This document shows, one piece after another, positions 27,191 to 36,253 of a stretch of DNA of 64,000 nt; position 1 is the first letter of the stretch, and each line of letters begins with the position of its first letter. The position numbers and the translations under genes were made by a program. This DNA comes from Anaerolineales bacterium. GTDB lineage: Bacteria; Chloroflexota; Anaerolineae; Anaerolineales; UBA4823. The notes below the pieces were generated by a model. That model saw only the letters and a program-made list of their open reading frames with translations, did no database searches and was not told the origin of the DNA. The stretch is taken from contig JAFGJM010000004.1 in assembly GCA_016929095.1 (NCBI GenBank), positions 109,688 through 173,687 on the forward strand, given 5' to 3'.

Positions 27191-27745
27191 ATAACTCACC
27201 AAAGAGATTACACTTTTTCAGCCGATCTTGCAGAAGAATTACTGTCAAGCGGTTTAGATGGATTACTGGATTTGATGCGCATTATTGTCAATTCTGCCTT
27301 GCTAAGTGAGAGAGAAGCATCTTCAAGTAGATGAGTATCAATGACAAGGATATGCCGATGGGTGTAATTTAAATACGGTCAAAACCAGATTGGGCAAGAC
27401 CTTGTTTACTGTGTCTCAAGTGAGAGAAAGTGATTTCTATCCATCTGCCCTTGATAAAGGCTTAAGAAGTTAGCGAACATTGACCATGTTCCTGGCAGTA
27501 ATGAATATACAAGGGATATCCACAAACAAGATCAAAGCGTTCACTGAAAAATTGTGTGAAGTGAGTGTGTCCGCCATGCAAGTCAGCCGAGCTATGGTCT
27601 AATTATGTGCGGCGCTTCAAGAGTGGCATAAATGACCTCTGGGAGAAATCAGATTTCTTTTCTTGGATGCCTGGTAGGAGAAGTAAATCCGCAGATTAAT
27701 TCGTGTGGTTGGCGTCTTTCCCATTAAAGCTTCTTGTCTTCGCTT
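27191..27745 (+). pseudogene. IS256 family (Mutator-type) transposase, decayed and truncated
   Basis: Conceptual translation with several stops and frameshifts gives blocks in the correct order for an IS256 transposase N-terminal half. ADLAEELLSSGLDGLLDLMRIIVNSAL comes first, then TVKTRLGKTLFTVSQVRESDFYPSALDKGL, MNIQGISTNKIKAFTEKLC, SAMQVSRAM and PLGEIRFLFLDAW. The last block approaches the first catalytic Asp. The C-terminal half with the remaining catalytic residues is missing. It is inactive and marks an old insertion beside the att-like repeat. Confidence 0.8.
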
Positions 27746-28002
27746 GATCTCTACAATACTGATGGAAATCAATGAACATTGGTAAATTGGAAAAAGATAT
27801 TGTTTCAGTAAGTTACTAATTTATTAAGGTGCGATTTGGAATTTTTGACTCATTTTACAGAAAAACGGTTGCGGGATTTTAGAGTAAACATAGTTTCACT
27901 TTTTGTTTTTCCTTTTTCCATTAAGTTATGATAATTCCCAATAATGAAATGGGCAGATTGAAGGATTCATAAACAACCTGATTTATCTTCCAAAATATAT
28001 AC

Positions 28003-29481
28003 TTAGAATTTTCGAGTCCATTCTTTTGGCCAACGCTCGATGACTACTTTCTCCTGTGTAAAAAATTCAACGGCATCCCTGCCTTGTCCGTGCAATACAC
28101 CAAAAAAGCTTTCTTTCCAACCGCTAAAAGGGAAAAATGCCATGGGCGCGGCAACACCAATATTCACACCGATATTCCCGGCTTCTGTTTCGTAGCGGAA
28201 TTTTCTGGCAGATTCGCCATTACTTGTGAATATGCAGGCCATATTTCCGTACTCATGATTGTTGATGAGTGATATCGCCTCTTCAATATCAATGACGTGT
28301 GTCATGCCCAATACAGGTCCGAAAATTTCTGTTTTAAAAACGAATCCATCGGTTGGAACATTTCCTAATAAGGTTGGTCCAATGAAATTACCTTGCTCGT
28401 AGCCTTCAACGACTGTCCCCCTGCCATCTACCAAAATCTTTGCCCCTTCTTTAGAACCCTGCTCGATGATATTTTCAATTCTTTCCTTACTTTGGGGTGT
28501 GATGACTGGACCCATCTCCACATCAGGATTTAACCCATACCCCACCACTCTTTTAGCGGCATTATCACAAATCATATCCGGGAACCAATCTCTCGCTTCT
28601 CCCACGGTCAAGACCAGAGACGTAGCCAAACAACGCTGCCCGGCGCTTCCAAAAGCACTATCCGCAATAACCCGGGTTGTCATTTCTCTGTCTGCATCAG
28701 GCATAACGATGGACAAATTTTTAGCCCCCCCCTGACATTGCGCTCGTTTCCCATTGGCGGCGGCTCTGGAATATATATATTTTGCTATGGGGGTTGACCC
28801 AACCATGCTGATCGCTTTAATATAAGGATGGTCCAATATGGCGTCCACTGCGACCTTGGCGCCATTAACCAAATTTATGACGCCCTCCGGGAAACCAACC
28901 TGCTCGATGAGCTTGAAAACCTTTTGCATGGTCAGGGGAACCCTTTCCGAGGGCTTTACGATATACGTATTTCCACATGCTAATGCGTAGGGCATGAACC
29001 AGAAGGGAATCATTCCCGGGAAATTAAAGGGGGCAATGACGGATGCCACACCGACTGGCTGACGTATCATAAATTCATCAATGCCTGAGGCGATGTCTTC
29101 TGAAAAATACCCTTGTAATAAAATGGGTATCCCGCAAGCCACCTCGATATTTTCTATGGCTCGTTTTATTTCACCACGCGCCTCATCGAATGTTTTTCCG
29201 CATTCCATAGTGATCGTGCGTGCCAAATTGTCAAAATTGGCTTCCATTAAACTTTTTAACTTAAAAAGATATTGCACCCGCTCGGTTGGCGGTATCCTTC
29301 TCCATTCGTGATACGCTTTATAAGCCGCTTGTGAAGCGGCTTCAATATCATTGATGGTAGATAAAGGCACTTTCCCCAATATCTCTTGTGTTGCTGGGTT
29401 TACTACATTCAAGTATTCTAATGTTTCTGAATTTCGCCATTCTCCATTTATGAAATTCATTATATTATTGTCATCATCCAT
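28003..29481 (-). CDS. Methylmalonate-semialdehyde dehydrogenase (CoA-acylating), IolA/MmsA-like
   Basis: This is a 492-residue aldehyde dehydrogenase of the MMSDH branch: [23 protein letters not shown] start, [46 protein letters not shown], and the catalytic Cys in [11 protein letters not shown]. The QRC and QGGAKN signatures separate this branch from ordinary ALDHs. It converts malonate semialdehyde or methylmalonate semialdehyde to acetyl- or propionyl-CoA, the last step of myo-inositol catabolism among others. The ATG at 29481 has an AAAGGA ribosome binding site. It is the last gene of the minus-strand catabolic run, 85 bp behind the Gfo/Idh gene. Confidence 0.92.
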   Translation of the reverse strand: MDDDNNIMNFINGEWRNSETLEYLNVVNPATQEILGKVPLSTINDIEAASQAAYKAYHEWRRIPPTERVQYLFKLKSLMEANFDNLARTITMECGKTFDEARGEIKRAIENIEVACGIPILLQGYFSEDIASGIDEFMIRQPVGVASVIAPFNFPGMIPFWFMPYALACGNTYIVKPSERVPLTMQKVFKLIEQVGFPEGVINLVNGAKVAVDAILDHPYIKAISMVGSTPIAKYIYSRAAANGKRAQCQGGAKNLSIVMPDADREMTTRVIADSAFGSAGQRCLATSLVLTVGEARDWFPDMICDNAAKRVVGYGLNPDVEMGPVITPQSKERIENIIEQGSKEGAKILVDGRGTVVEGYEQGNFIGPTLLGNVPTDGFVFKTEIFGPVLGMTHVIDIEEAISLINNHEYGNMACIFTSNGESARKFRYETEAGNIGVNIGVAAPMAFFPFSGWKESFFGVLHGQGRDAVEFFTQEKVVIERWPKEWTRKF

Positions 29482-29566
29482 GTTGTATTCCTTTGATATA
29501 TTATCTTTCTACCGATACAGTTACCGGGGGAAGAATTGGATTATCGGAGACCGCAGCGCTCCCTGG

Positions 29567-30646
29567 CTACTTGACTTCCTCCGGTCGGACTTCTTTTCCG
29601 TTGGTTGCCGATTGCAGGGCTGCCAGCGTGAATTGCAGTACGGCCTTGCCGGTTGAGCCGTCGAGACGAGGTTGTTCTCCTGATTTTAATTTTTCGATGC
29701 AGTCTTGTGTAGCCGCGATGAAGCTGTCATGCCATTCCACCCCTTCGACCGGTATGGCGCTTGTCTTGCCGTCTTTGAAAAGCATCAGCTCCGGCAAATC
29801 TATGGTTTTGGCGGTATAACGGTTGACGAACAGGATGCCTTTCTCGCCGACGATTTCGATGCGGTCATCGTCACCGTAGTATTGCGAATAAATGCGCATA
29901 TCGGGGGTGTACTCGATGTCCAGCAGACCATAGCGGCTGGGCGCTTTATACTGGAATATGATGGTAGCCGGCGCGTCGATGGTAGCCATCCCCTCGCCTT
30001 GTGGAACGGGGGTTTTCTCGATCCAGGCGTAGACCCGCTCCACCAGGCCTCCCAGGAAATAGGCTACCGAGAACAGGTGGTAGCCATGATCGAAGACCAA
30101 TGGCCCACCACCGCATAGTTTTTCGTCGTAGCGCCATTGCCAGGCTGAAAGCGGCACCTCCCAGGCGGTGTCGGCTGTGCCGGTCGAGACGTGTAGCCGC
30201 ACGGTGCGCACGTCACCGATCTCACCGGCTTCGATGATCTGTTTCGCGCGGACGGCTGGAGCGTAATAGACGAAGTTTTCGAACACTCGCAGCATAACGC
30301 CGGCTTTATCGGCTGCCGCGATCATCCGGTCCGCTTCGTCGGCGGAGAGCGCCATCGGCTTTTGTACGGAGATGTGCTTGCCTGCCTGGGCTGCCTGCAC
30401 CGTCATAGGGCAATGCAAGTGATGGGGGGTGAGCAATTCCACCAGGTCGACCTGTTTGTCTTCCAACACTTGCTGGTAATCGTTATATACCTTCTCTACC
30501 CCCCATTCCGTGGCTTTCTTTTTAGCGAGTCCCTGGTTGGTGTCGCAGACCGCCACAATTTTGGCATCCTGGCGACCGCGATAGCCCATCTGGTGTAAGT
30601 CTGAGATGCGGCCACAACCGACAATGGCAACACGTATTGGGTTCAT
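29567..30646 (-). CDS. Gfo/Idh/MocA family oxidoreductase
   Basis: This is a 359-residue NAD(P)-dependent dehydrogenase. The N-terminal Rossmann motif is VAIVGCGRIS, followed by LVELLTPHHLHCPMTVQAAQAGKHISVQKPMALS, where the Lys of QKP is the usual catalytic residue. The C-terminal substrate domain has the DHGYHLFSVAYFLGG region. I trimmed the ORF start to the ATG at 30646, which has GGAGAT upstream. Members oxidise inositols, sugars or sugar derivatives. IolD-like and IolA-like neighbours suggest a cyclitol or branched sugar. It is noticeably G+C-rich compared with genes outside this block. Confidence 0.92.
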   Translation of the reverse strand: MNPIRVAIVGCGRISDLHQMGYRGRQDAKIVAVCDTNQGLAKKKATEWGVEKVYNDYQQVLEDKQVDLVELLTPHHLHCPMTVQAAQAGKHISVQKPMALSADEADRMIAAADKAGVMLRVFENFVYYAPAVRAKQIIEAGEIGDVRTVRLHVSTGTADTAWEVPLSAWQWRYDEKLCGGGPLVFDHGYHLFSVAYFLGGLVERVYAWIEKTPVPQGEGMATIDAPATIIFQYKAPSRYGLLDIEYTPDMRIYSQYYGDDDRIEIVGEKGILFVNRYTAKTIDLPELMLFKDGKTSAIPVEGVEWHDSFIAATQDCIEKLKSGEQPRLDGSTGKAVLQFTLAALQSATNGKEVRPEEVK

Positions 30647-30687
30647 TGTTATATCTCCAATATTCCGGTTCCTGGAATTGTTCGTTT

Positions 30688-31314
30688 TCAAGCGAGCTTA
30701 TCCAGAGATGCTTGCATGTCTGGGAAACCCCTGGCGGCTTCCTCCAGTACGGGACGGAAAGCCGTGTAGGTTATAGCCGGGTGATACACCTCTTCGGGAA
30801 GGCGAAGCAAGATTTCCGCCATCTTCAGGTGGGTCGCCTGCGAGACCTGAGCCAATAACTCTCGCCCCCGACGCTGGGGTTCGGCGCGTTGGGTTGGATA
30901 GCCGGCGCCTGCCTGTGGCGTGAAGAGGTTTTCGAAGATCTGGCGCAGGTTGACCTCACCCGCCCAGCCATAACCCTGGTTCAGTGGAAGCGAGACGCAG
31001 TTCCCGGCGTTGATGCGTGCGAACAGGAAAGCATCCAGCGGGGTCAACAAGTGGCCGCAGAACACGCCCGGATATTGCATGACGGCGTTCAGGAAGCCCT
31101 GGCCTGTACCGCATCCACCGACGACGAAATCCACCGCTTTCAAGTTCAGCAGCAGCGCCGACATTAAGCCGGTGTGGATGTACAACAAGCCGGGAGTATC
31201 GTTGCGAGAGGTATTTCCCAGGTTAAAGATTTGGTGCCCCCAGCCCTCAAGAGCGCTCAAGATATCGGCATTCTTGTCGGCGGCGCTGATTTCATTGATG
31301 ATTGCTATTTTCAT
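30688..31314 (-). CDS. RpiB/LacAB family sugar-phosphate isomerase-like protein
   Basis: This is a 208-residue protein. The fold marker GGCGTGQGFLNAVMQYPGVFCG corresponds to the RpiB/LacA/LacB GCGTGxG phosphate-binding region, with KIAIINEISAADKN at the N-terminus instead of the usual GSDHAG, so it is a divergent branch. Such enzymes interconvert aldose and ketose phosphates, and divergent ones act on unusual four- or five-carbon sugars. It lies between the split transketolase and Gfo/Idh genes. A GAGG ribosome binding site precedes the ATG. G+C-rich. Confidence 0.75.
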   Translation of the reverse strand: MKIAIINEISAADKNADILSALEGWGHQIFNLGNTSRNDTPGLLYIHTGLMSALLLNLKAVDFVVGGCGTGQGFLNAVMQYPGVFCGHLLTPLDAFLFARINAGNCVSLPLNQGYGWAGEVNLRQIFENLFTPQAGAGYPTQRAEPQRRGRELLAQVSQATHLKMAEILLRLPEEVYHPAITYTAFRPVLEEAARGFPDMQASLDKLA

Positions 31315-31329
31315 GATTCACTTCCTCGT

Positions 31330-32274
31330 TTACTTCTTTTTTCTAGCCAGTACCCGTTGAGCCGCGGCGACCACTTCCATTATAGAAAGACCGCAGGCGT
31401 CCATTAATTTATCCAGGTCTCGCCCGGTTGGGCAGAAGCGGTCGCGGATGCCTACGCGTTCCAACGGTGTCGGGCAACCCTCAGCCAGGGCTTCGGCCAT
31501 GGCACTGCCCAACCCTCCGATGATACTATGTTCTTCAGCGCTGACCAGGGCGCCTGTCTCCTCGGCAGCTTGAAGGAGCAGTTCCTTATCGAACGGTTTG
31601 AGGGTGTGGAATTCGAGCAGCCGGGCATCGATCCCTTGGGAGGCTAATTGATCCGCCGCCAGAACGCACCGGCCGACCATCGATCCGGTGGCTACTAAAG
31701 TCAGGTCTCTACCGGATCGCAGGCTGCGCCCTTTCCCGATCTGCAACGGTGGATCCGCAGTATGCACCGGCAATGTCTCCGCCCGGCTGATGCGAAAATA
31801 GACCGGTCCGTCGTATTCGCCGATGATCGGCACCCAGGCCGCCGCTTCGCTAGCGTCTGCCGGGACGATCACGGTCATACCCGGCAGTGCGCGCAGATTG
31901 GCCAGGTCGGTGATGGCGTAATGGGTAGCCCCATCCTTGAAGTCGGAAACGCCTGCATAGCTGGCGGCAATCTTCACATTGGTACGGGCATAGCAGATAC
32001 AAGTACGGATCTGTTCCAGCGCTCGTAGCGATAAGATGGATGCAAAGCCGTTGACGAACGGCAGGAAGCCACCCAGAGCCAGCCCGGCAGCCACGTCTAC
32101 CATACAAGGTTCGGCGATGCCGATGTTGAAGAAACGCTCGGGAAAGCGCCGAGCGAAGATATTCGAGAGCGTGGAGGCGGAAGTATCCACATCCAGGGCG
32201 ACAACTTGTAGATTGAGAGCGCCGTACTCAGCCAGGGCTTGCCCGTAGGCGGCCCGCATGGCGATTTCAGCCAT
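31330..32274 (-). CDS. Transketolase C-terminal subunit
   Basis: This is a 314-residue pyrimidine-binding/C-terminal half of a split transketolase. It has the DVDTSASTLSNIFARRFPERFFNIGIAEP region carrying the TPP-activating Glu, then KDGATHYAITDLANLRALPGMTVIVPAD, and a C-terminal domain ending in LDKLMDACGL. It overlaps the N-terminal subunit gene by 8 bp, with GGAGG upstream of its ATG, so the subunits are translationally coupled. Two-gene transketolases are common in catabolic islands, for example for apulose 4-phosphate, but the sugar here is not determinable. Confidence 0.92.
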   Translation of the reverse strand: MAEIAMRAAYGQALAEYGALNLQVVALDVDTSASTLSNIFARRFPERFFNIGIAEPCMVDVAAGLALGGFLPFVNGFASILSLRALEQIRTCICYARTNVKIAASYAGVSDFKDGATHYAITDLANLRALPGMTVIVPADASEAAAWVPIIGEYDGPVYFRISRAETLPVHTADPPLQIGKGRSLRSGRDLTLVATGSMVGRCVLAADQLASQGIDARLLEFHTLKPFDKELLLQAAEETGALVSAEEHSIIGGLGSAMAEALAEGCPTPLERVGIRDRFCPTGRDLDKLMDACGLSIMEVVAAAQRVLARKKK

Positions 32275-33109
32275 GAGTCACCTCCCCGAGCTCGACCAAA
32301 GCCTGTTCAAGCTGCCCGGTGCTGGGGGCAATACCATGCCACGTGTTGAGATTCTCCATAAACGAAACACCCTTTCCTTTAGTGGTGTAAGCCAGGATGA
32401 CTGTCGGCTGGTCGTGGATGTTGGTCGCCAGGTCTAAAACTTCTGCCACTTGCCGGACATTGTGCCCGTTCACTTTCTCCACATGCCACCCGCAGGCTGC
32501 CCACTTATTTGCCATCGGCTCGAGCGGCATAATCTCGTGGACAGGTCCATCGAGTTGGACGTCATTGTAGTCCACGATAGCGGTAAGGTTCGAGAGATGG
32601 AACTTGGCTGCCGTCATAACACCTTCCCACAGGATGCCAGCCTGGCACTCGCCATCGCCGAGCAAGACGTAGGTGCGATAGCTTTGCTGCTTCATACGGG
32701 CCGCCAGCGCTAACCCAACCCCTACCGCCACGCCATGACCGAGCAAACCACTGGTCATATCTACGCCAGGCGTCTTGAACCGATCGGGATGCCCCTGGTG
32801 GGGACAATCCAGTTCACCCCAGCAATCCAGCTCAGAGAGAGGGAAGAAGCCGCGCCGTGCCAGCGCACCGTACAGTACTGCCGAGGCATGACCCTTGCTA
32901 AGGATAAAACGGTCACGCTCCTCCCAATCCGGGTTGGACGGATCGATGAGTAAGGCGTGGAAATACAATACAGCTATGATTTCCGCTGCTGAGAGCGCCC
33001 CGCCAGGATGCCCTGCACCACGGCGATGGATAAACCGCAGGCTATCCACGCGTAATCGGCGGGCTATTTCTTCCAGTTCGTTGATCTTTTCAGGAGATAA
33101 TGTTTTCAT
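32267..33109 (-). CDS. Transketolase N-terminal subunit (TPP-binding)
   Basis: This is a 280-residue TPP-binding half. It contains HRRGAGHPGGALSAAEIIAVLYF, RDRFILSKGHASAVLYGALA and the TPP motif GDGECQAGILWEGVMTAAKFHLSNLTAIVDYND. It forms the transketolase with the C-terminal subunit encoded just downstream, transferring two-carbon ketol units between sugar phosphates. It lies 39 bp after the IolD-like gene. The segment is strongly G+C-rich; one 60 nt line counted (32281-32340) has 39 G or C. Confidence 0.93.
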   Translation of the reverse strand: MKTLSPEKINELEEIARRLRVDSLRFIHRRGAGHPGGALSAAEIIAVLYFHALLIDPSNPDWEERDRFILSKGHASAVLYGALARRGFFPLSELDCWGELDCPHQGHPDRFKTPGVDMTSGLLGHGVAVGVGLALAARMKQQSYRTYVLLGDGECQAGILWEGVMTAAKFHLSNLTAIVDYNDVQLDGPVHEIMPLEPMANKWAACGWHVEKVNGHNVRQVAEVLDLATNIHDQPTVILAYTTKGKGVSFMENLNTWHGIAPSTGQLEQALVELGEVTHG

Positions 33110-33148
33110 AGCACCTCGATGTGTTGGAATCTTTTCTTAATTCCTCGA

Positions 33149-35035
33149 TTACAAACCGATCTTGTGCCGTAACGCTTGCACCTGATCGCACCAGTTACCC
33201 ACATTCCAGCGCCCGTATACACCCATGCCGCCCAATGGGTCTGGACCGAAATATATCGGCACATGGATAAGACTCAAGCCGGGATATTCTCCCGCCTTAT
33301 CCAGGGCTGCCCGGAGTGACTCGGGGTTGCGCCCGCCATCCACAGCCAGCACACCTGGGATAGCGCTGGCCCATGCCAGATAGTCCACGTGAATCGTGTT
33401 CCAGGTGGCAAAAGCCTGGCCGTACTGGTCGTTTTGCAAGCTGGAGATGGCGCCCATGCGCCCATTATCGAGTAACAGAATGCATCCATGAGCCCCGTGT
33501 TCGGCGCCATCGATCAGGATTTGCGGGTTCATGGTGAAGGCACCATCGCCGGTCAAAGCCAGGGCATAGAATGGCTGTGACGCCAGTGCTGTTGCCAGCA
33601 CGGCTGAGGCGGCAAACCCCATGTACGAAGCGCCAATTTCGGTGAAGCTGCGCCCAGGCTGGTCGTCTTCGATGATCTGGAAGCCGTTGGCTTGCACATC
33701 TCCGGAGTCAAAGAAGCATAGTGCTCCATGTTTCTTGGCCCAATCTGTAGCGATTTTGATCGCCGCAGGCTGGGTTAGAACAGCTTCGCCCCAGTATTCA
33801 TCGTCTAAAACGGGGCGGCGCTCTCGCTCCGCTTTGAGGGCTTGCCACTCGTATTTCTTCGTTGCACATTCTGACAGCCATTCACTTTTATCGACCTTCT
33901 CTTCTAGGGATGGCTCAATGATGAGGCTATTTAGCGCTTCACTCAATTTGGCAAGGGTACGGCTTACGTCGCCAACCAGCGCCAGGGTATGGTTGTAGTG
34001 TGTGGCGTCCAGCGTATCGGCATTTATATTGATCACGTTTTTCACGTTGGGATAGCCGGTGCGTGAGCAATCCGATTGGCAGACAGCTCGCGTCCCCACA
34101 GCGATGAGCAAGTCGGCGTTTTCCATGGCATAGTTGCCGCATAACGATCCCTTCGAGCCGCTCACCCCCATGTAGTGTGGGTGGGTATAGGGAATGCAAC
34201 CGCTGGCAATTGGGGTATGCACCAGGACGCCACCGGAGTTTTCTAAGAGAGGCTGCAAATCTTTTTTTGCCCCTCGCCCGCCGCCCCCAACTTTCACGAT
34301 CACACGCTCGGCTTGACGGATCCATTCGGCTGCTTTCACATAATCTCCCTCTGCTGCACCCAGGGAGATCTGGTGGGGTTCCGGCAACTCACCCAGGTTG
34401 AAATTCGGTATCCAGGCTGATTGTGTATTCATTGGCAGCAGCAAATAAAAGGGTCCTGGACGATAGGGGTGATCCACGATGGCGGAGCCGCGGCGCAAAG
34501 CGGTTGGAAGCGCACCCGAGGTGTGCAGGCTGTAGGCGTGTCCCATCGTGGAGGTCAATTGCAAAAACAAGCCCTGCTGGTGCTTGGGTATTTGTTGCAT
34601 GTTATAGCCCTCGTCCTCGGTGGTCTCGTCGCCAAACAAATACCAAAGACCGATGCCGTTGGAGGCGGGCGCCAATGAAGCCGCCAGTGCCTGCAAAGCC
34701 CCCGGTCCGATGGAGGTCACTACAGCCGCTTTTTCACCTGTCGCCCAACGCAAGGCGGCTGCAGCGTGTGAAGCTTCGATCTCGCTGCGCACCCCGTAGA
34801 CGTTCACCAACCCGGCCTCATGATAAATACGCAGTACCTCACCGATTTCGGTGGAACCATGTCCGAAGACAGTAAGATACGTTTTGACCCCCAACCGAAT
34901 AAGACCAATGATTAAAGCTTCAGATAAGGTCAGGTCCAGGTGTAAGGGTAAACCGGTGCCATTTGCAATGGCTTCGGTATGGGCCGTTCGCTGGGAGACC
35001 AGATCTAGTGGAGATGGCTTTTGGGAGAAAATCAT
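33149..35035 (-). CDS. TPP-dependent enzyme of the IolD / acetolactate synthase superfamily
   Basis: This is a 628-residue protein close in length to IolD. N-terminal PYR domain: TVFGHGSTEIGEVLRIYHEAG and the Glu in VRSEIEASHAAAALRWATGEK, then TSIGPGALQALAA. Central domain: RVIVKVGGGGRGAKKDL. C-terminal TPP domain: GDGAFTMNPQILIDGAEHGAHGCILLLDN. IolD hydrolyses a cyclic dione, opening the ring in inositol catabolism; the nearby IolA-like and Gfo/Idh genes favour a related ring- or C-C-cleaving step. The match is to the family only, so other 2-oxo substrates remain possible. It heads the catabolic transcript, just downstream of operator site A. Confidence 0.8.
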   Translation of the reverse strand: MIFSQKPSPLDLVSQRTAHTEAIANGTGLPLHLDLTLSEALIIGLIRLGVKTYLTVFGHGSTEIGEVLRIYHEAGLVNVYGVRSEIEASHAAAALRWATGEKAAVVTSIGPGALQALAASLAPASNGIGLWYLFGDETTEDEGYNMQQIPKHQQGLFLQLTSTMGHAYSLHTSGALPTALRRGSAIVDHPYRPGPFYLLLPMNTQSAWIPNFNLGELPEPHQISLGAAEGDYVKAAEWIRQAERVIVKVGGGGRGAKKDLQPLLENSGGVLVHTPIASGCIPYTHPHYMGVSGSKGSLCGNYAMENADLLIAVGTRAVCQSDCSRTGYPNVKNVININADTLDATHYNHTLALVGDVSRTLAKLSEALNSLIIEPSLEEKVDKSEWLSECATKKYEWQALKAERERRPVLDDEYWGEAVLTQPAAIKIATDWAKKHGALCFFDSGDVQANGFQIIEDDQPGRSFTEIGASYMGFAASAVLATALASQPFYALALTGDGAFTMNPQILIDGAEHGAHGCILLLDNGRMGAISSLQNDQYGQAFATWNTIHVDYLAWASAIPGVLAVDGGRNPESLRAALDKAGEYPGLSLIHVPIYFGPDPLGGMGVYGRWNVGNWCDQVQALRHKIGL

Positions 35036-35050
35036 AATTGCCTCGAAATT

Positions 35051-35089
35051 GTTCCATATTGTGCAACGTAGTTGATTGTATTAAGCAAC
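35051..35089 (-). promoter_or_regulatory. Tandem operator site A upstream of the IolD-like operon
   Basis: A 17 bp GTTCCATATTGTGCAAC and a 19 bp GTTGATTGTATTAAGCAAC are separated by 3 bp and start 15 bp upstream of the IolD-like start codon. The same two-part layout occurs at sites B and C, so this is probably the binding site of the local IclR protein (39631-40371) covering the promoter. Confidence 0.6.
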
Positions 35090-35175
35090 AATGCACCCGC
35101 TATGTGGTATGCGTATGTAGATTGCCTTTATACCAGCGACCTGACTGATCAAATGAGAGCAGAGTGGTTGCCATA

Positions 35176-36237
35176 TTATTTGTCCAACACCAATACCGCT
35201 TCGCGCGGACAGGCTACTTGTACGTGCTGGCCGGTTTTGGGTAATTCGAGATACGGATTGTTGAAGATATCCATACACAGCATATTATCGCCGCAAGTGA
35301 TAAGCACGCGCACAATGGAACCCAGGAAGGTCACAGACTTGATTGAGCCTTCCAGCAAGTTGTTATTTTGATCGGCGGATGCGAAGTTGATGCGTTCCGG
35401 GCGGATCGCAATAGATACGTATTCCCCGCGTTGTTTTGCACTCAGATCATGGACGACTGCGAGTGTCTGGTCGCCCACTTTCAATGTGCATTGTTCTGGG
35501 TCGATAATTTCTGCGCTAAAGGTGTTCAACGTTCCAATGAAATTGGCTACAAACGAGGTCTGGGGGAAGTTGTAAACTTCAAAGGGAGAGCCAACCTGTT
35601 CGATAGCTCCGTTGTTCATGACGACCACCCGGTCGGAGATGGATAGGGCTTCTTCCTGATCGTGGGTGACGTAAATGGCGGAAATCCCAAGCTCTTGTTG
35701 AATGGCGCGTATTTCCGAACGTAATGAGACCCTGAGTTTCGCATCTAAGGCTGAGAGGGGTTCATCGAGCAGTAGTATTTGAGGACTCAATGCCAGGGCA
35801 CGGGCGAGAGCCACACGTTGTTGTTGCCCACCGGAGAGCTGGTAGGGGTAGCGGTCGCCAAACTCCGACATGTGGGTAAGGTCAAGCATATTATCCACAC
35901 GCTTTTTAATCTCGTTGACGGGCTTTTTGGCTATTCTTAAGCCATAACCCACGTTTCCAGCCACTGTCATATTGGGGAAGAGGGCGTAGCTTTGGAAAAC
36001 CATACCCACGTCGCGTTGGTTGGGTGGTTTATTGGTAATATCTTCACCATTGATGACCACCCTTCCGCTGGTCGGCGTTTCGAAGCCTGCTACCATACGC
36101 AGGGTAGTAGTTTTTCCACAACCGCTCGGTCCAAGAAAGGAGACGAATTCGCCTTTTTGTAATTCCAGGTTGAAATCCTGGACGGCTATCGTTTTCCCAA
36201 ATGCCTTATTCACCTTGTTTATTACTAAGAATGCCAT
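35176..36237 (-). CDS. ABC transporter ATP-binding protein, PotA/FbpC type
   Basis: This is a 353-residue ATPase with Walker A (GPSGCGKTT), Q-loop (MVFQSYALFPNM), signature (LSGGQQQRVALARAL), Walker B (ILLLDEP) and a C-terminal TOBE domain (IAIRPERINFASAD). I chose the ATG at 36237 preceded by GAGG rather than the ORF start at 36270, because it gives the normal MAFLVINKVNKAFGK start. It energises the permeases encoded immediately upstream on the same strand. The nearby binding protein resembles iron/thiamine/phosphonate-type FbpA proteins, but the catabolic neighbours argue for an organic ligand. Confidence 0.92.
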   Translation of the reverse strand: MAFLVINKVNKAFGKTIAVQDFNLELQKGEFVSFLGPSGCGKTTTLRMVAGFETPTSGRVVINGEDITNKPPNQRDVGMVFQSYALFPNMTVAGNVGYGLRIAKKPVNEIKKRVDNMLDLTHMSEFGDRYPYQLSGGQQQRVALARALALSPQILLLDEPLSALDAKLRVSLRSEIRAIQQELGISAIYVTHDQEEALSISDRVVVMNNGAIEQVGSPFEVYNFPQTSFVANFIGTLNTFSAEIIDPEQCTLKVGDQTLAVVHDLSAKQRGEYVSIAIRPERINFASADQNNNLLEGSIKSVTFLGSIVRVLITCGDNMLCMDIFNNPYLELPKTGQHVQVACPREAVLVLDK

Positions 36238-36253
36238 AATGACCTCATTATGA

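Larger units (their letters stand above)
26620..28002. other. Gene-free junction with att-like copy 2 and IS256 remnant
   Basis: No intact gene lies here. It holds the tRNA-Arg-derived repeat (26789-26990), the 87 bp left end shared with the window's right edge, and a decayed IS256 transposase (separate entries). From about 27760 to 28002 I see only AT-rich sequence. It separates the plus-strand AOR block from the minus-strand inositol-like block. Confidence 0.6.

Noticed and set aside
29705-30118. 137-codon plus-strand ORF
   Set aside because: Antisense to the Gfo/Idh gene and caused by high G+C in that segment.
34423-34875. 150-codon plus-strand ORF
   Set aside because: Arg/Pro-rich shadow of the G+C-rich IolD-like gene on the other strand; no ribosome binding site or family match.
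28003-35035. Complete myo-inositol pathway
   Set aside because: IolB, IolC, IolE and IolJ are not encoded; only IolD-like, IolA-like and a generic Gfo/Idh enzyme are present.
28003-35035. Firm assignment to apiose catabolism
   Set aside because: A split transketolase also occurs in apiose clusters, but the kinase and apiose-specific isomerase are not seen here.
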